Shown: positions 1-12,235, counted from the stretch's first letter. The stretch: DNA of 64,000 nucleotides from Bradyrhizobium sp. AUGA SZCCT0176 (GCF_018130145.1 NZ_JAFCMB010000004.1:186001-250000); one strand, 5' to 3'. Made by a program: numbers and translations. The notes: generated from the letters alone by a model not told the origin.

Positions 1-218
1 GCCGACGTCCAGCTTAAATCGCACCGACTGCTATCTTTTTTGGCTTGCTGCTTAATCCGTGATCGCTGGCGCGCGAATCTTTCGAGAACAGGACGCGGCG
101 CTCCGCGCCAGTCGTAAGCACACCCCGCTCTTTATCAGCACCGGCCCAGGACTCCTTATTTTCCTACCCAAGCACGAAAATTGCATAGAACGGCCCTGCC
201 TGCACAGCGAGCAACGCC

Positions 219-1337
219 ATGAACCTGATCAATCTGGACATCCGCATGCTGCGTTCGCTGATGTCGGTCGTCGAAACCGGCAGCATCACCGAGACGGCGC
301 GGCGGCTTGGTCGTACCCAACCCGCGATTACCCTTCAGCTACAGCGGCTGGAGGAGCTCACCGGAAAGGCGATTTTCATTCACGAGGGCCGCCGGCTGTT
401 TTTGACGGCGGAAGGCGAGACGGTCCTGAGTTACGCACGATCGATCGTCGGATTTCACGACGAAATGTTGTCGCAACTCGCCTCTCCGGACATCGAGGGT
501 CACGTGGTGCTCGGCACCCCGGACCTCTATGCCGCCTTCATGCTCCCCTCGATCCTGAGGATTTTCCGCAAAGCCTTTCCGCGCGTTCAGCTGGAGCTGA
601 ACTGCTCTCTTTCGACACCACTCGTCGGATGCGTGAAGCGCGGCGAAGTCGATATCGCGCTGGTGACCCGCATGAACGATTTCACCGGCGGACAGGTGGT
701 GCGGCAGGAGCAGTTAGTCTGGATGACCGGGGAGCAATCCACGGCGCATAACGAAAAGCCAATCCCCCTGGCGCTGCTGCCGCCGGGCAATATCTTTCGC
801 GACCATGCGATCGAACGGCTGGAAGCATCAAGACTCCGATGGCGCATTGCCTGCGTCAGTCCCAGCGTCGGCGGTTTGCAGGCCGCCGCTTTCGCCGGCA
901 TGGCGGTCACCGTCCTCGGCCGCTCCGCACTGGTGCGCAACATGCGCGAGATCGGCGACAAGGAAGGGCTGCCGCCGCTGCCTAAGGTCGATCTCCTGCT
1001 GTATAAGTCCCCGACCGCGACATCAAAGGCCGCGAGCGCCCTGCACGACTATCTCGCACACTATCTCAATCTCGAAGACGAGCTCCTGCTGGGCAAGGAG
1101 CTTCCGCTATCCGAAAACGACAGCAGCGCAAGCCGATCAGCTCATCTGGGGCCGAAACTCGGTCCAGGGCCGCGCCCGCTCGAAGGCAGCGGCGATGCGG
1201 ATGATGAGCCCCTCCTCGAGCCACGGCGCGATAATCTGAAGTCCAATCGGAAGCCCGTCGCTGTCGAAACCGCAAGGAATCGTGGCGGCCGGCAGCCCGG
1301 TCAGATTTATCGGCCAAGAGAACGGCGACCAACCTAG
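219..1337 (+). CDS. LysR-family transcriptional regulator with antisense-derived C-terminal tail
   Basis: DNA-binding regulator of the LysR type. Residues 8-67 form the winged helix-turn-helix (LRSLMSVVETGSITETARRL, then the recognition helix near TQPAITLQLQRLEE). The rest resembles the periplasmic-binding-protein-like effector domain up to about residue 300. The frame stays open to 372 aa, some 65-70 residues longer than usual. This tail (from about nt 1137) is antisense to the conserved C-terminus of the convergent amidase, so it is low-complexity and basic and looks like read-through after loss of an original stop. The ATG at 219 gives a normal LysR N-terminus. The target is not obvious; the convergent transporter-hydroxylase-amidase operon is the nearest candidate. 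Family is certain, effector unknown. Confidence 0.88.
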   Translation: MNLINLDIRMLRSLMSVVETGSITETARRLGRTQPAITLQLQRLEELTGKAIFIHEGRRLFLTAEGETVLSYARSIVGFHDEMLSQLASPDIEGHVVLGTPDLYAAFMLPSILRIFRKAFPRVQLELNCSLSTPLVGCVKRGEVDIALVTRMNDFTGGQVVRQEQLVWMTGEQSTAHNEKPIPLALLPPGNIFRDHAIERLEASRLRWRIACVSPSVGGLQAAAFAGMAVTVLGRSALVRNMREIGDKEGLPPLPKVDLLLYKSPTATSKAASALHDYLAHYLNLEDELLLGKELPLSENDSSASRSAHLGPKLGPGPRPLEGSGDADDEPLLEPRRDNLKSNRKPVAVETARNRGGRQPGQIYRPRERRPT

Positions 1338-2594
1338 GTGGCGGTCGACGGCAACGCCGTCGACTTCATCGACCCCAAGTGCACCGGCTGGAAATGCCGT
1401 CACGGCCACCGTCGGCGTGACGATCGCATCGACCTTGCCAAACATTTCCAAAAACGAACCGCGCAGGCTGTTGCGGCGATAGCTGGCCTCGACATATTGG
1501 ACGCCGCTATACACTGCGCCCTTCGCCACGACGTCACGGTAGTCGCCATCCGAGCCTGCGAGCGCGCTGGCGTCGCGGGCCGCGACGGCTGCGGCCTGCT
1601 CGGTGTAAGCGATCGGCTTCAAGATTCGTTCGAGCATATCAGGTTCGAAATGAACACAATCCGGAACGATGCTGGCGCCAAGCGAACCGAGCGTCTCAAC
1701 CGCCGACTGAAAGGCCTTGCGAATGTCGGGCGCCACCGCCGCATAGCCGAAGTCGACACTGCTTCCGATCCTGATCCCGTCGAGCTTTACCGCTGTGGCG
1801 TCAAAGCTGCGCGTCGGCACCGGCAGGCTGGCGGCATCACGCAGATCGTGGGCCGCGATCACTTCGAGAAGCAGGGCCGCGTCGGCGACCGTACGCGCAA
1901 TTGGTCCGGTATGTGCGAGCGACGCCCATGACGGCGGCGCGAAGCCCGGCGACCTCGGAACCAGCCCAAAGGTCGGCTTGATGCCGACCACGCCGCAGAA
2001 GGAGGATGGCACGCGTATCGATCCGACTCCGTCGGTGCCGATCGCGAGCGGCCCGCATCCGGCAGCGACCGAGGCCGCGGCCCCGCCACTCGATCCGCCA
2101 CTGGTCCGTTTCGTGTTCCAGGGGTTGCGCGTGATACCGGACACCGGGCTGTCGGCCGTCAGCTTGTAACCGGATTCGCAAGTCGTGGTCTTGCAGGTCA
2201 CGATTGCACCTGCCGCCTTCAAGGCCGCAACGGCCGCGCCATCGACGGTCGGCACCAGATCCCTGTTGGCGGGCGCGCCTCCGAGCGCGCGCACGCCGGC
2301 GACATAGACAAGGTCCTTGATGCTGACCGGCACGCCGGTCAGTTTGCCTGCCGGCTGCCCCGCGGACCAGGCAGCTGTCGCCACGTCAGCCGCCTTGCGC
2401 GCCTGATCATAGGTCTCGGTCACGACCACGTTGCAGGATGCATTGGTCAGTTCCAGTGCGGCAATCACATCCTCGATGACGTCGCGCGGCGTGAACCGCC
2501 TGGTGCGATAGCCCTCCAGTAATTCAACGGCTGACAGCCTGGCCAACGCATTGGCTTCAGTGGCGCCGTCGGCGCGGGCCTTTCCTGCTTTCAC
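1137..2594 (-). CDS. Amidase signature family hydrolase
   Basis: 485 aa amidase of the Ser-cisSer-Lys type, which hydrolyses a carboxamide to acid plus ammonia. The catalytic Lys is about residue 93 (GVPVSIKDL), the cis-Ser lies in the TSGGSSGGAAA loop (168-169) and the nucleophile is Ser192 (GTDGVGSIRVPSSF). The usual GTDxGGSIR reads GVGSIR here, a Gly-to-Val change next to the nucleophile. The start is GTG at 2594 with GAGG five bases upstream, overlapping the stop of the preceding FAD-subunit gene. It is the last gene of the transporter-hydroxylase operon, so it probably cleaves an amide that is the substrate or a product of the hydroxylase. Its 3' 200 bp overlap the LysR reading frame on the other strand. 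GatA is unlikely, since no gatB or gatC is nearby. Confidence 0.9.
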   Translation of the reverse strand: MKAGKARADGATEANALARLSAVELLEGYRTRRFTPRDVIEDVIAALELTNASCNVVVTETYDQARKAADVATAAWSAGQPAGKLTGVPVSIKDLVYVAGVRALGGAPANRDLVPTVDGAAVAALKAAGAIVTCKTTTCESGYKLTADSPVSGITRNPWNTKRTSGGSSGGAAASVAAGCGPLAIGTDGVGSIRVPSSFCGVVGIKPTFGLVPRSPGFAPPSWASLAHTGPIARTVADAALLLEVIAAHDLRDAASLPVPTRSFDATAVKLDGIRIGSSVDFGYAAVAPDIRKAFQSAVETLGSLGASIVPDCVHFEPDMLERILKPIAYTEQAAAVAARDASALAGSDGDYRDVVAKGAVYSGVQYVEASYRRNSLRGSFLEMFGKVDAIVTPTVAVTAFPAGALGVDEVDGVAVDRHLGWSPFSWPINLTGLPAATIPCGFDSDGLPIGLQIIAPWLEEGLIIRIAAAFERARPWTEFRPQMS

Positions 2595-2601
2595 GGCAAC
2601 C

Positions 2602-3405
2602 TCACAACGTCTGGAGAGCGGCCGCTATGGCCTTCTTTGCCATCACAGTCACGAGATGGGCGCGGTATTCCGCATCCGCGTGGATATCGGAGCTGAGGTT
2701 TTCCGAACTCACCTTGATGGCGGCGACTGCACCCGGCGTGAACGAGCCTTCGAGCGCAGCTTCCATCGCTCCGACGCGAAACACGCCAGGCCCCGCCCCG
2801 GTCACTGCGACCCGGACCTTTCCGGCCTTCTTCGCCGCGCAGACGCCGACGACCGCATAGCGCGACGCCGGGGATTTGAACTTGGCATAGCCGCCGGCCG
2901 ACGGCACCGGGAAGCGCAGCGCAATAATGATCTCGCCCGGTTCGAGCGCCGTTTCAAACAGCCCGCGAAAGAACGCGTCGGCGGCGATCTCCCGGCGATC
3001 GGTCACCACAATCGCATCCAGCGCGAGCACCGCGGCCGGATAGTCGGCCGAGGGATCGTTGTTGGCGACCGAACCGCCGATCGTGCCGCGGTTGCGAACC
3101 GCGGGATCGCCGATACCGGCGGCGAGACTGGCCAACAGTGGGATCTTGCCGCGCACCAGTTCTGATTCCGCGACATCGACATGCCTGGTCATCGCGCCGA
3201 TCGTCAGGACATCGTCCTTGAACGAAATCCCCGCCATTTGCGGGATCTTCGACAGGTCGATCAGCGCGGCCGGCGCCGCCAGCCGCTGCTTGATGGTCGG
3301 CAGCAATGTCATCCCGCCGGCCAGTGGCATGCTGTCTGCCACACCGCCAAGCAGCGCCGACATCTCGTAAAGCGTGCTCGGCCTGTGAAATGCAAATGAT
3401 CTCAT
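2602..3405 (-). CDS. Molybdenum hydroxylase FAD-binding subunit (CoxM/xanthine dehydrogenase FAD type)
   Basis: 267 aa medium subunit of a xanthine dehydrogenase/CO dehydrogenase-type enzyme, carrying FAD between the iron-sulfur subunit and the electron acceptor. Both FAD loops are visible: AGGMTLLPTIKQRL near residue 30 and TIGGSVANNDPSADYPAA near residue 105. The start is ATG 3405 with a GGAG site just upstream. The frame is open a further 200 bases upstream, but that part is antisense-like and overlaps the large-subunit gene. It lies 11 nt after the large-subunit stop and 7 nt before the amidase start, so it is surely co-transcribed. Length and motifs fit the family. Confidence 0.93.
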   Translation of the reverse strand: MRSFAFHRPSTLYEMSALLGGVADSMPLAGGMTLLPTIKQRLAAPAALIDLSKIPQMAGISFKDDVLTIGAMTRHVDVAESELVRGKIPLLASLAAGIGDPAVRNRGTIGGSVANNDPSADYPAAVLALDAIVVTDRREIAADAFFRGLFETALEPGEIIIALRFPVPSAGGYAKFKSPASRYAVVGVCAAKKAGKVRVAVTGAGPGVFRVGAMEAALEGSFTPGAVAAIKVSSENLSSDIHADAEYRAHLVTVMAKKAIAAALQTL

Positions 3406-3416
3406 TTCGACTTCTC

Positions 3417-5804
<2,388 letters not shown>

Positions 5805-5806
5805 GG

Positions 5807-6295
<489 letters not shown>

Positions 6296-6323
6296 CTGGC
6301 ATCTCCGGGGGCTGGGGCTGACA

Positions 6324-7430
6324 TCAGGCAAGAACGCGGGCGCGGCCCGCCGACCAGGTCGCAAGCAGCATATCGCCGACATCGAAGGGATCGCGGAAGA
6401 ACGTCCGCTCCGGGATGTAGGCGACAAAATCCTCGTCAGGCAACGTGTCGAGCATGACCTTGACGAACGATCCCTGGTACTCGATGGCGACGACGCGGCT
6501 CGGCAGCGCCGTCGCGCCATCGCCGAGACCGCCGGCGTCGACCCGCATCAGTTCGATATCGTCGCGCCGCACCGCCAGATCGATCCGATCGCCGACGGAA
6601 AGTCGCGCATCGGCGCACAGCCCGACCTGGATCCCGCTGCGGTTCGGCTGCGACAGCACGACGTGGCCATCGCCGATCTTCTCGACCTTGCCGGACAGCA
6701 CATTCTGGCCGCCCAGGAATTCCGCGACGTAGCGGTCCCGCGGATAGGCGTAGACGTCGCGCGCCGGCCCCGATTGCTTGATCTTGCCCTTCTCCATCAC
6801 CACGACGATGTCAGCGAGTGCGATCGCCTCGAGCTGGGTATGGGTAACGTGAATGAAGGTGATGCCGAGTTCGCGCTGCATCCGGCGCAGCTCCTGGCGC
6901 ATCTGAACCCGAAGCTGCTCGTCCAGCGCCGACAACGGCTCGTCAAGCAACAGCACCCGCGGTTCGGTGATCGCCGCGCGCGCCAGTGCGACGCGCTGCT
7001 GTTGTCCACCAGACAGATTGGCCGGCAACCGGTCCGCCAGTTCGGTCAGCCGCACCTTTTCCATCATCAGATCCGCAGCCTTGTAGCGCTCGGCCCTGGA
7101 TTGGCCGCGCACCCGCAGCGCGAAGGCGATGTTATCGCGTACGTTCAGATGCGGAAACAACGCGTAGGACTGGAACATCATCGCAGTGCGTCGCTCGACC
7201 GGCGCCATTCCCGCGACATTCTCGCCGCCGATCACGATCTCGCCCGCGGTCGGATCCTCGTGACCCGCAATCATCCGCAGGATCGTGGTCTTGCCGCAGC
7301 CGGAGGGCCCGAGAAAGCAGCAATAGGCGCCGTCGGGAATTTTGAGGTTGACGCCATCGACCACGTTGGTCGCGCCATCGTAACTCTTGCAGAGACCTGC
7401 CAATTCGATATCGCCGGCGCCTGCGCGCAT
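6324..7430 (-). CDS. Spermidine/putrescine-type ABC transporter ATP-binding protein (PotA-like)
   Basis: 368 aa cytoplasmic ATPase energising import. Walker A is GPSGCGKTT (near residue 40), the ABC signature LSGGQQQR, Walker B VLLLDEPLSALD and the H-loop VTHTQLEA. The C-terminal 110 residues form the TOBE-like regulatory domain typical of the PotA/FbpC group. ATG 7430 lies 10 nt past the permease stop; the in-frame upstream extension overlaps the permease gene and is not homologous. It is the fourth gene of the operon starting at 10629 and directly precedes the molybdenum hydroxylase genes. Confidence 0.93.
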   Translation of the reverse strand: MRAGAGDIELAGLCKSYDGATNVVDGVNLKIPDGAYCCFLGPSGCGKTTILRMIAGHEDPTAGEIVIGGENVAGMAPVERRTAMMFQSYALFPHLNVRDNIAFALRVRGQSRAERYKAADLMMEKVRLTELADRLPANLSGGQQQRVALARAAITEPRVLLLDEPLSALDEQLRVQMRQELRRMQRELGITFIHVTHTQLEAIALADIVVVMEKGKIKQSGPARDVYAYPRDRYVAEFLGGQNVLSGKVEKIGDGHVVLSQPNRSGIQVGLCADARLSVGDRIDLAVRRDDIELMRVDAGGLGDGATALPSRVVAIEYQGSFVKVMLDTLPDEDFVAYIPERTFFRDPFDVGDMLLATWSAGRARVLA

Positions 7431-7440
7431 TCCCAATTCC

Positions 7441-8334
7441 TCAGTGCGTTGCCGCGCGCACGCCGCGGCGCTTGTTGATGAAAACAATGGCGGCGATGCA
7501 GCCGCCGATGATCGCAAACGACACGATCGTGGTAACGGTGCCGAGCGCATAGAGCGATGGCGACGTCACGTTGAGCGTCATGCTCCAGATTTCGAGCGGC
7601 AGGGTGTTGAGCGAGCCCGCGGTCTGCAGCGTGCGGGCGAACTCGTCATAGGACAGCGTGAAGCCGAACAACGCGACCGCAACCAGGCCGGGCGCCAGCA
7701 CCGGGATCACCACCAGGCGGATGGTCTGCCAGCGGGTGGCGCCGAGATCGCGGGCCGCCTCCTCCCACACGCTGTTGAAGCGGGACATCACGGCGAACAT
7801 CACCAGCACGCCGAACGGCAGCGTCCACGACAGCTGCGCACCCAGCGCGGAGGTGTACCAGCTCGCGTTGATGCCGAGCCACTGAAACAACAGACCGATG
7901 CCGAGCCCGAGCACCAGCCCGGGCGCCACCAGACTGCCGATCATCAGGTAGAACACGAAGGTGTCACCGAAGAAGCGGCGGCGGAACGCCAGCCCCGCCA
8001 TCAGCGACACGACCAGTGTAACCACCGTCACCAGCGCCGCCAGTTTGATCGAACGGTCGAACGATCCCTTGACGTCGCCGGTGCGCACCTGCGTGAACAG
8101 ATCGACGAACCAGTGCAGCGAATGCCCTTTCGTCGGAAACACCAGTCCGCCGCGGATATCCTGGAACGACAGGATGTAGATGCAGATCATCGGCCCGTAG
8201 AGTGCCGCGACGTAGAGCGTGAAAACGGCCGCGAGCGCGTAGAACGTCCAGGGGCGGCGATCGCCGCGCGCGACGGCGGGGACACGCCGGGTTCTGACCA
8301 TAGCCATATCAGCCTCGCCGAGAGCGACCGTCAT
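7441..8334 (-). CDS. ABC transporter permease (PotC-like)
   Basis: 297 aa inner-membrane permease with about six hydrophobic segments. The EAA-type cytoplasmic loop is EEAARDLGATRWQTIRLVVIP (about residues 195-215), which docks on the ATPase. The start ATG overlaps the stop of the preceding permease gene by 4 nt (ATGA), indicating translational coupling. The first 30 residues are hydrophilic and basic, so a slightly internal start is possible. It pairs with the upstream permease as the heterodimeric channel of a PotABCD-type importer. Confidence 0.92.
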   Translation of the reverse strand: MTVALGEADMAMVRTRRVPAVARGDRRPWTFYALAAVFTLYVAALYGPMICIYILSFQDIRGGLVFPTKGHSLHWFVDLFTQVRTGDVKGSFDRSIKLAALVTVVTLVVSLMAGLAFRRRFFGDTFVFYLMIGSLVAPGLVLGLGIGLLFQWLGINASWYTSALGAQLSWTLPFGVLVMFAVMSRFNSVWEEAARDLGATRWQTIRLVVIPVLAPGLVAVALFGFTLSYDEFARTLQTAGSLNTLPLEIWSMTLNVTSPSLYALGTVTTIVSFAIIGGCIAAIVFINKRRGVRAATH

Positions 8335-9191
8335 TGCGTGATCTCCCGGCGAATATCGACGACGCGCAGGATCAGGGCGATGACGGCAATCAGAACGACG
8401 GTCAGCAGCACCGCGCTGGCCGCGGCGATCGGATATTGCAGCACGCCGACGTTCTCGTAGAACGCGCTGACGACGGAAGCCGACCCGCCGCCGGACATCA
8501 CCTTGACCACAAAGAAGTCGCCCATCACGATCGAAATCACGAAGGTCGATCCCAGCGCGATGCCACTCTTCGACATCGGGATGATGATGTAGCGCATCAC
8601 GTCGAGGCGGCTGGCGCCGGCGTCGAGCGCCGCCTCCACCACCCGCTTGTCGATGCGCGCCAGCGAATTAAAGATCGGCACCACCATGAAGATCGTCAGC
8701 TGGTGGACATAGGCGATGACGACCGCGAGACCGGAATAGAGCAGCACTTCCAGCGGTTCGCGGATCAGGCCGACGCCAAGCAACGCCGAATTGACGAGTC
8801 CTTCCTTTCCGAGCAACGGTATCCAGGAAATCATCCGGATGATATTCGAAGTCCAGAACGGAATCGTGCAGATCAGAAACAGGCCGATCGCGAGCAACTG
8901 GTTCCTGACATGGAAGACTAGGAAATAAGCGACCAGGAACCCGATGATCAGCGTGAACAGCCAGGTCAGCACCGCGAATTTCAGCGTCGCGACATAGAGA
9001 TGGAACGTCTGCGCCGAAGTCAGCACATCGGCGTAGTTTGCCAGCGTGAACGTCGGCAGCAACCCGCCAAAACCGTCGGTCTCGAAGAAGCTCGCGACCA
9101 GCACGACCAGCGTCGGCAGCAAGAAAAACGGCACCAGCACCAGCATCAGCGGTGTCACGTAGAGCCATGCGCTCAAATTTGGTTGCCGCAT
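8331..9191 (-). CDS. ABC transporter permease (PotB-like)
   Basis: 286 aa membrane permease. It begins MRQPNLSAWLYVTPLMLVLV, a typical first transmembrane segment, and carries the EAA loop VEAALDAGASRLDVMRYIIIP. I chose ATG 9191, preceded by an AGG-containing site. A GTG at 9281 would add 30 residues (Ala/Arg/Lys-rich, not membrane-like) and begins just after the binding-protein stop, so it cannot be excluded. The gene sits between the binding-protein gene and the second permease and overlaps the latter by 4 nt. Confidence 0.9.
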   Translation of the reverse strand: MRQPNLSAWLYVTPLMLVLVPFFLLPTLVVLVASFFETDGFGGLLPTFTLANYADVLTSAQTFHLYVATLKFAVLTWLFTLIIGFLVAYFLVFHVRNQLLAIGLFLICTIPFWTSNIIRMISWIPLLGKEGLVNSALLGVGLIREPLEVLLYSGLAVVIAYVHQLTIFMVVPIFNSLARIDKRVVEAALDAGASRLDVMRYIIIPMSKSGIALGSTFVISIVMGDFFVVKVMSGGGSASVVSAFYENVGVLQYPIAAASAVLLTVVLIAVIALILRVVDIRREITQ

Positions 9192-9282
9192 CACCTGGCC
9201 TGACTGGACTTCATTTCGGATCTTTCGGGACGGCAATTTGAGGTTTGCCGGCGCTCGGGCTGCGCCGGCAGGACCATTCACA

Positions 9283-10629
9283 TCAAGCGACCTTGAAATC
9301 GTTCCATCGCTTGTTCATGTAGGCCGCCTCATCCATCAGCGTGTTCCAGCAGGAGATGTTCTTGACCCGGTCGAGGAATGAACCGCCGTCCCGCTTGGTG
9401 CCGGCCTTCTCCATTGGCACGCCGTAGGGATCGTTGATGACGGAGGGCGCGGGCTTGCCGTCGTACCAGAAGTCCCACTCCGCCGCGGTCAGGAACTTCT
9501 TGGCCGTCGATGGCACCGGGCTGTAATAGCCGTAGCGCCCGACAAACCCACCCTGCCAGCCCGAGAGATACCAGTTGAGATAGTCGTAGGCGGCACCGAG
9601 CTTCTTGCCCGACAGGTGCTTCATCAGGCCCATGCCGTTGCACCAGCCGCGATAACCTTCCTTGCCGTTCTTGACGTTGACCGGCGCATAGACGCAGGGA
9701 ATCTCCTTGACGCGGACGGCGGCAACCGCCGGCGACCACATCGACTGGATCACCACCTCACCTGCCGCCATCAACTGCACCGACTGGTCGAAGGTGGTCC
9801 AGGTCGCGCGGAACTGACCGGCCTTCTTCAGTTCGATCAGCTTGTTGCAGGTAAAGTCGATCTCCTCCTTGGTCATGTTGCCCTTGTTGCCGTACTTGAT
9901 CAGGCCGGCGCTCTCGAAACAAAGGGCGGCGTCCATGATGCCGATGGCGGGAACGTCGAGGATGGCGGCCTTGCCCTTGAACTTCGGGTCGATCAGGTCC
10001 TTCCACTCGGTAATTTCACGGCCGACGAGATCAGGACGATAGCCGATCGAGTCCGCATTATAGACCTGCGGCAGGAAGGTCGCCCATTCCGTCACGCCGT
10101 CGTTCAATTCGGTCGAATTCGGCTTGGCGATATACATCGCTTCATAGGGGGAAATGCCCTGCCGCGGAATCTTGTGGCCGTCGATCTCGCCCTTGGTGAA
10201 GATCGGCAGGATGTTGTCAAACTCCTTGATCTTCTTGACTTCGATGCCCTGGATCACGCCGCGCTTGGCGGCAAGCTTGGCCTGCCATCCCTCGAGATCC
10301 GCGATATCCACCGAGTCCGGCTGGCTGATGAAGCGGTTGATCGAGGCCGATGTATCCAGATTCTGCATCGTGACCTTGAAACCGAGGTCCTTTGCCGCCT
10401 GATCGCCGATCGCCTTGACCACCGAGTAGGAGACGCCGACATGCCGGAGCTCGATGTCCTTGATCTCCTGCGCCCAGATCGTCGGGAAGCCGCGAAACGC
10501 GTCGGAGCCGACAGCTGCGCCCGCCGCAGCCGCACCAGCTTTGAGAAGCGCCCGCCTCGAAAGACCTTTCTTCTTTACCGGAAGTTTGGACGAACCGGCC
10601 TTCGCACCGTCCTTGTCGTCATCAAACAT
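9283..10629 (-). CDS. ABC transporter periplasmic substrate-binding protein (PotD-like, Tat signal)
   Basis: 448 aa extracellular solute-binding protein of the spermidine/putrescine group, first gene of the operon. The N-terminus has a basic stretch (LPVKKKGLSRRALLKAG) followed by a short Ala-rich hydrophobic segment ending near IWAQ. This is a twin-arginine (Tat) signal, implying export in folded form. ATG 10629 has GGAGA seven bases upstream; the extra residues encoded upstream do not look like protein. Context (permeases, ATPase, molybdenum hydroxylase, amidase) suggests that it captures the compound the enzymes degrade. The ligand cannot be told from sequence. Confidence 0.92.
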   Translation of the reverse strand: MFDDDKDGAKAGSSKLPVKKKGLSRRALLKAGAAAAGAAVGSDAFRGFPTIWAQEIKDIELRHVGVSYSVVKAIGDQAAKDLGFKVTMQNLDTSASINRFISQPDSVDIADLEGWQAKLAAKRGVIQGIEVKKIKEFDNILPIFTKGEIDGHKIPRQGISPYEAMYIAKPNSTELNDGVTEWATFLPQVYNADSIGYRPDLVGREITEWKDLIDPKFKGKAAILDVPAIGIMDAALCFESAGLIKYGNKGNMTKEEIDFTCNKLIELKKAGQFRATWTTFDQSVQLMAAGEVVIQSMWSPAVAAVRVKEIPCVYAPVNVKNGKEGYRGWCNGMGLMKHLSGKKLGAAYDYLNWYLSGWQGGFVGRYGYYSPVPSTAKKFLTAAEWDFWYDGKPAPSVINDPYGVPMEKAGTKRDGGSFLDRVKNISCWNTLMDEAAYMNKRWNDFKVA

Positions 10630-11004
10630 CGTTCTCTCCGTTCGCGTTTGGTGGACCAGCCTGCACCCCAACCGGCTCGTTCGTTTGCGCGACCGTGTTG
10701 ATGATCAACCGTAGCGAGGGAGAAATCCGATTGTAAAATCGGAAGTTAAAATTCCACGTATAAGGACGACTAATGTAGATCGCCGCCTGCTCAATGTGGC
10801 AGCAAGCCGATCTATAATTTGACCTTTACTTTGGAGAACGGTGGACGACCGATGAGCAGATCACGGAGGCTGCCTGGCGTCGTTTCGACATTGACGGTCC
10901 AACCAGGATGTCGAAATTCGGGATTGCTACCGTCGTCGGAAGCTGAGTTGAACCTTCATGGACGCTCACGGTGCAATGGCGGTCGCGGCCGAGGAAGCGG
11001 CAGA
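10630..11004. other. Intergenic region upstream of the hydroxylase operon
   Basis: 375 bp between the start of the PotD-like gene and the stop of the M20 peptidase gene, both on the minus strand. It should contain the promoter of the eight-gene operon. The part at 10720-10800 is AT-richer and contains an inverted repeat, listed separately. I could not fix -35/-10 elements with confidence. No convincing small gene is visible; open frames here lack family resemblance. Confidence 0.6.
10726..10743. promoter_or_regulatory. Inverted repeat, candidate operator for the hydroxylase operon
   Basis: TCCGATT-GTAA-AATCGGA is a perfect 7-bp dyad with a 4-bp spacer, about 100 bp upstream of the start of the first operon gene on the minus strand. 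Size and place fit a dimeric repressor or activator site. The LysR gene at the far end of the operon is a possible partner, but nothing in the sequence proves it. Confidence 0.45.
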
Positions 11005-12171
11005 TTAATCGACACCAGTCCTGAGGATCGCCAGCGCGAGCGCCTGGGCGCGCGGGACGATGCTGTCGAGTTCGAGATATTCCTGTGCGGTATGGGCTTT
11101 GCCGCCAACCGGGCCTACTCCGCAAATCGTCGGGGTGCCGACGCTCGCGGTGAAGCCGGAATCGGCGCAACCGCCGGCGAATTCGCCGTCGAGGTTAGGC
11201 AGGCCTGCATCCTTTGCCGCCGCGCGGTAGCCATCAAACAGGATTTTCGACGTCTCACTCTGCACCACCGGCAGGAATTCGCCGTTGATGTGCAGCTTCG
11301 CCGTCGTGCCCGGCACCGTCGACGTGGCGATAATGGCCTCGATCGCCGCCAGTGTGGTGGCGCGATCGGCGGGATCGATGTAGCGCATGTCGATCTGGCC
11401 CTCGGCATACGGCGCAGTGGTGTTGACCGACTGGCCGCCGGCGACCAACCCGACATTGAGGGTGATGCCTTTTGCAAGGTCGGTCAACGCGTGGATCTGC
11501 ACGATCTTGTGCGCGAGTTCGCCGATCGCGCTGATGCCTTCGGCAAAATTGCCGCCGGAATGCGCCGCCTTGCCTGATATCTCGAAGCGCATGAACACGC
11601 CGCCCTTGCGGCTGGTGACGACGTTGCCGGTCGGCCGGCCGGGCTCGGAATTATACACCGCACGCGCAGCTCGGCCTTCACGTTCGATCACTGGACGCGA
11701 CGATGGTGAGGCGATCTCCTCGTCGGCGGTGAGCAGCAGTTTGATCGGGCACGGCGCGCCGCCGAATTTGTGGAATGCCACGGCGACAAAGGCGTTGATC
11801 ACCAGACCGGCCTTCATGTCGGCGACCCCCGGCCCATACGCCCGGCCGCCCTCGATGGTGAACGGCCGGCGCGCCACCTCGCCCTTGGGAAACACCGTGT
11901 CGCGATGCCCCATCAGCAAAATCGGCTTCTCGTTGCTGCCCGGCTTCGTCACCAACGCGTGGACGGCATCGCCGAACACATCATGCGGCTCGCGCCACGC
12001 CTCGATGCCGTGCGCGGCAAAATGCTGCTCGAATCGTGCGCCGACCGCATCGACGCCCGCCTTGTCATAAGAGCCGGAATCGATGTTCACGGCGTCGCGC
12101 AGCAGATCGATCATCGATTGCTTTTGCGACGCGATCCATTCGGTGATCTGCACTTCGGTACTGGCGGGCAT
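11005..12171 (-). CDS. M20 family metallopeptidase (glutamate carboxypeptidase-like)
   Basis: 388 aa zinc aminoacylase/carboxypeptidase of the M20 family (CPG2-like). Metal-site motifs in order are GHRDTVFP (about residue 88), GVADMKAG (bridging Asp), TADEEI (general base and metal Glu), NSEPGRP and, near the end, KAHTAQE (His). The dimerisation-domain signature is KAAHSGGNFAEG. It has no signal peptide, so it is cytoplasmic. ATG 12171 has AAGGA upstream. It is the last gene of an operon with a peptide-type binding protein and a GMC oxidoreductase, suggesting that it removes an amino acid from an imported N-acyl or peptide-like compound. Confidence 0.9.
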   Translation of the reverse strand: MPASTEVQITEWIASQKQSMIDLLRDAVNIDSGSYDKAGVDAVGARFEQHFAAHGIEAWREPHDVFGDAVHALVTKPGSNEKPILLMGHRDTVFPKGEVARRPFTIEGGRAYGPGVADMKAGLVINAFVAVAFHKFGGAPCPIKLLLTADEEIASPSSRPVIEREGRAARAVYNSEPGRPTGNVVTSRKGGVFMRFEISGKAAHSGGNFAEGISAIGELAHKIVQIHALTDLAKGITLNVGLVAGGQSVNTTAPYAEGQIDMRYIDPADRATTLAAIEAIIATSTVPGTTAKLHINGEFLPVVQSETSKILFDGYRAAAKDAGLPNLDGEFAGGCADSGFTASVGTPTICGVGPVGGKAHTAQEYLELDSIVPRAQALALAILRTGVD

Positions 12172-12196
12172 GGCATTTCCTTCGTGGCAATCTATC

Positions 12197-12233
12197 GAGC
12201 CGCATCCGCCTCCATTTGGAGAAGGAGCGGCTC
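12197..12233. repeat. Nested inverted repeat in the gap between GMC and M20 genes
   Basis: GAGCCGC (12197-12203) pairs with GCGGCTC (12227-12233). Inside it, CTCC-ATTT-GGAG (12210-12221) forms a second stem. The structure lies in the 99-bp gap between the two genes of the operon. There is no T-run, so it is more likely an RNA processing or stability hairpin than a terminator. Confidence 0.5.
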
Positions 12234-12235
12234 CC

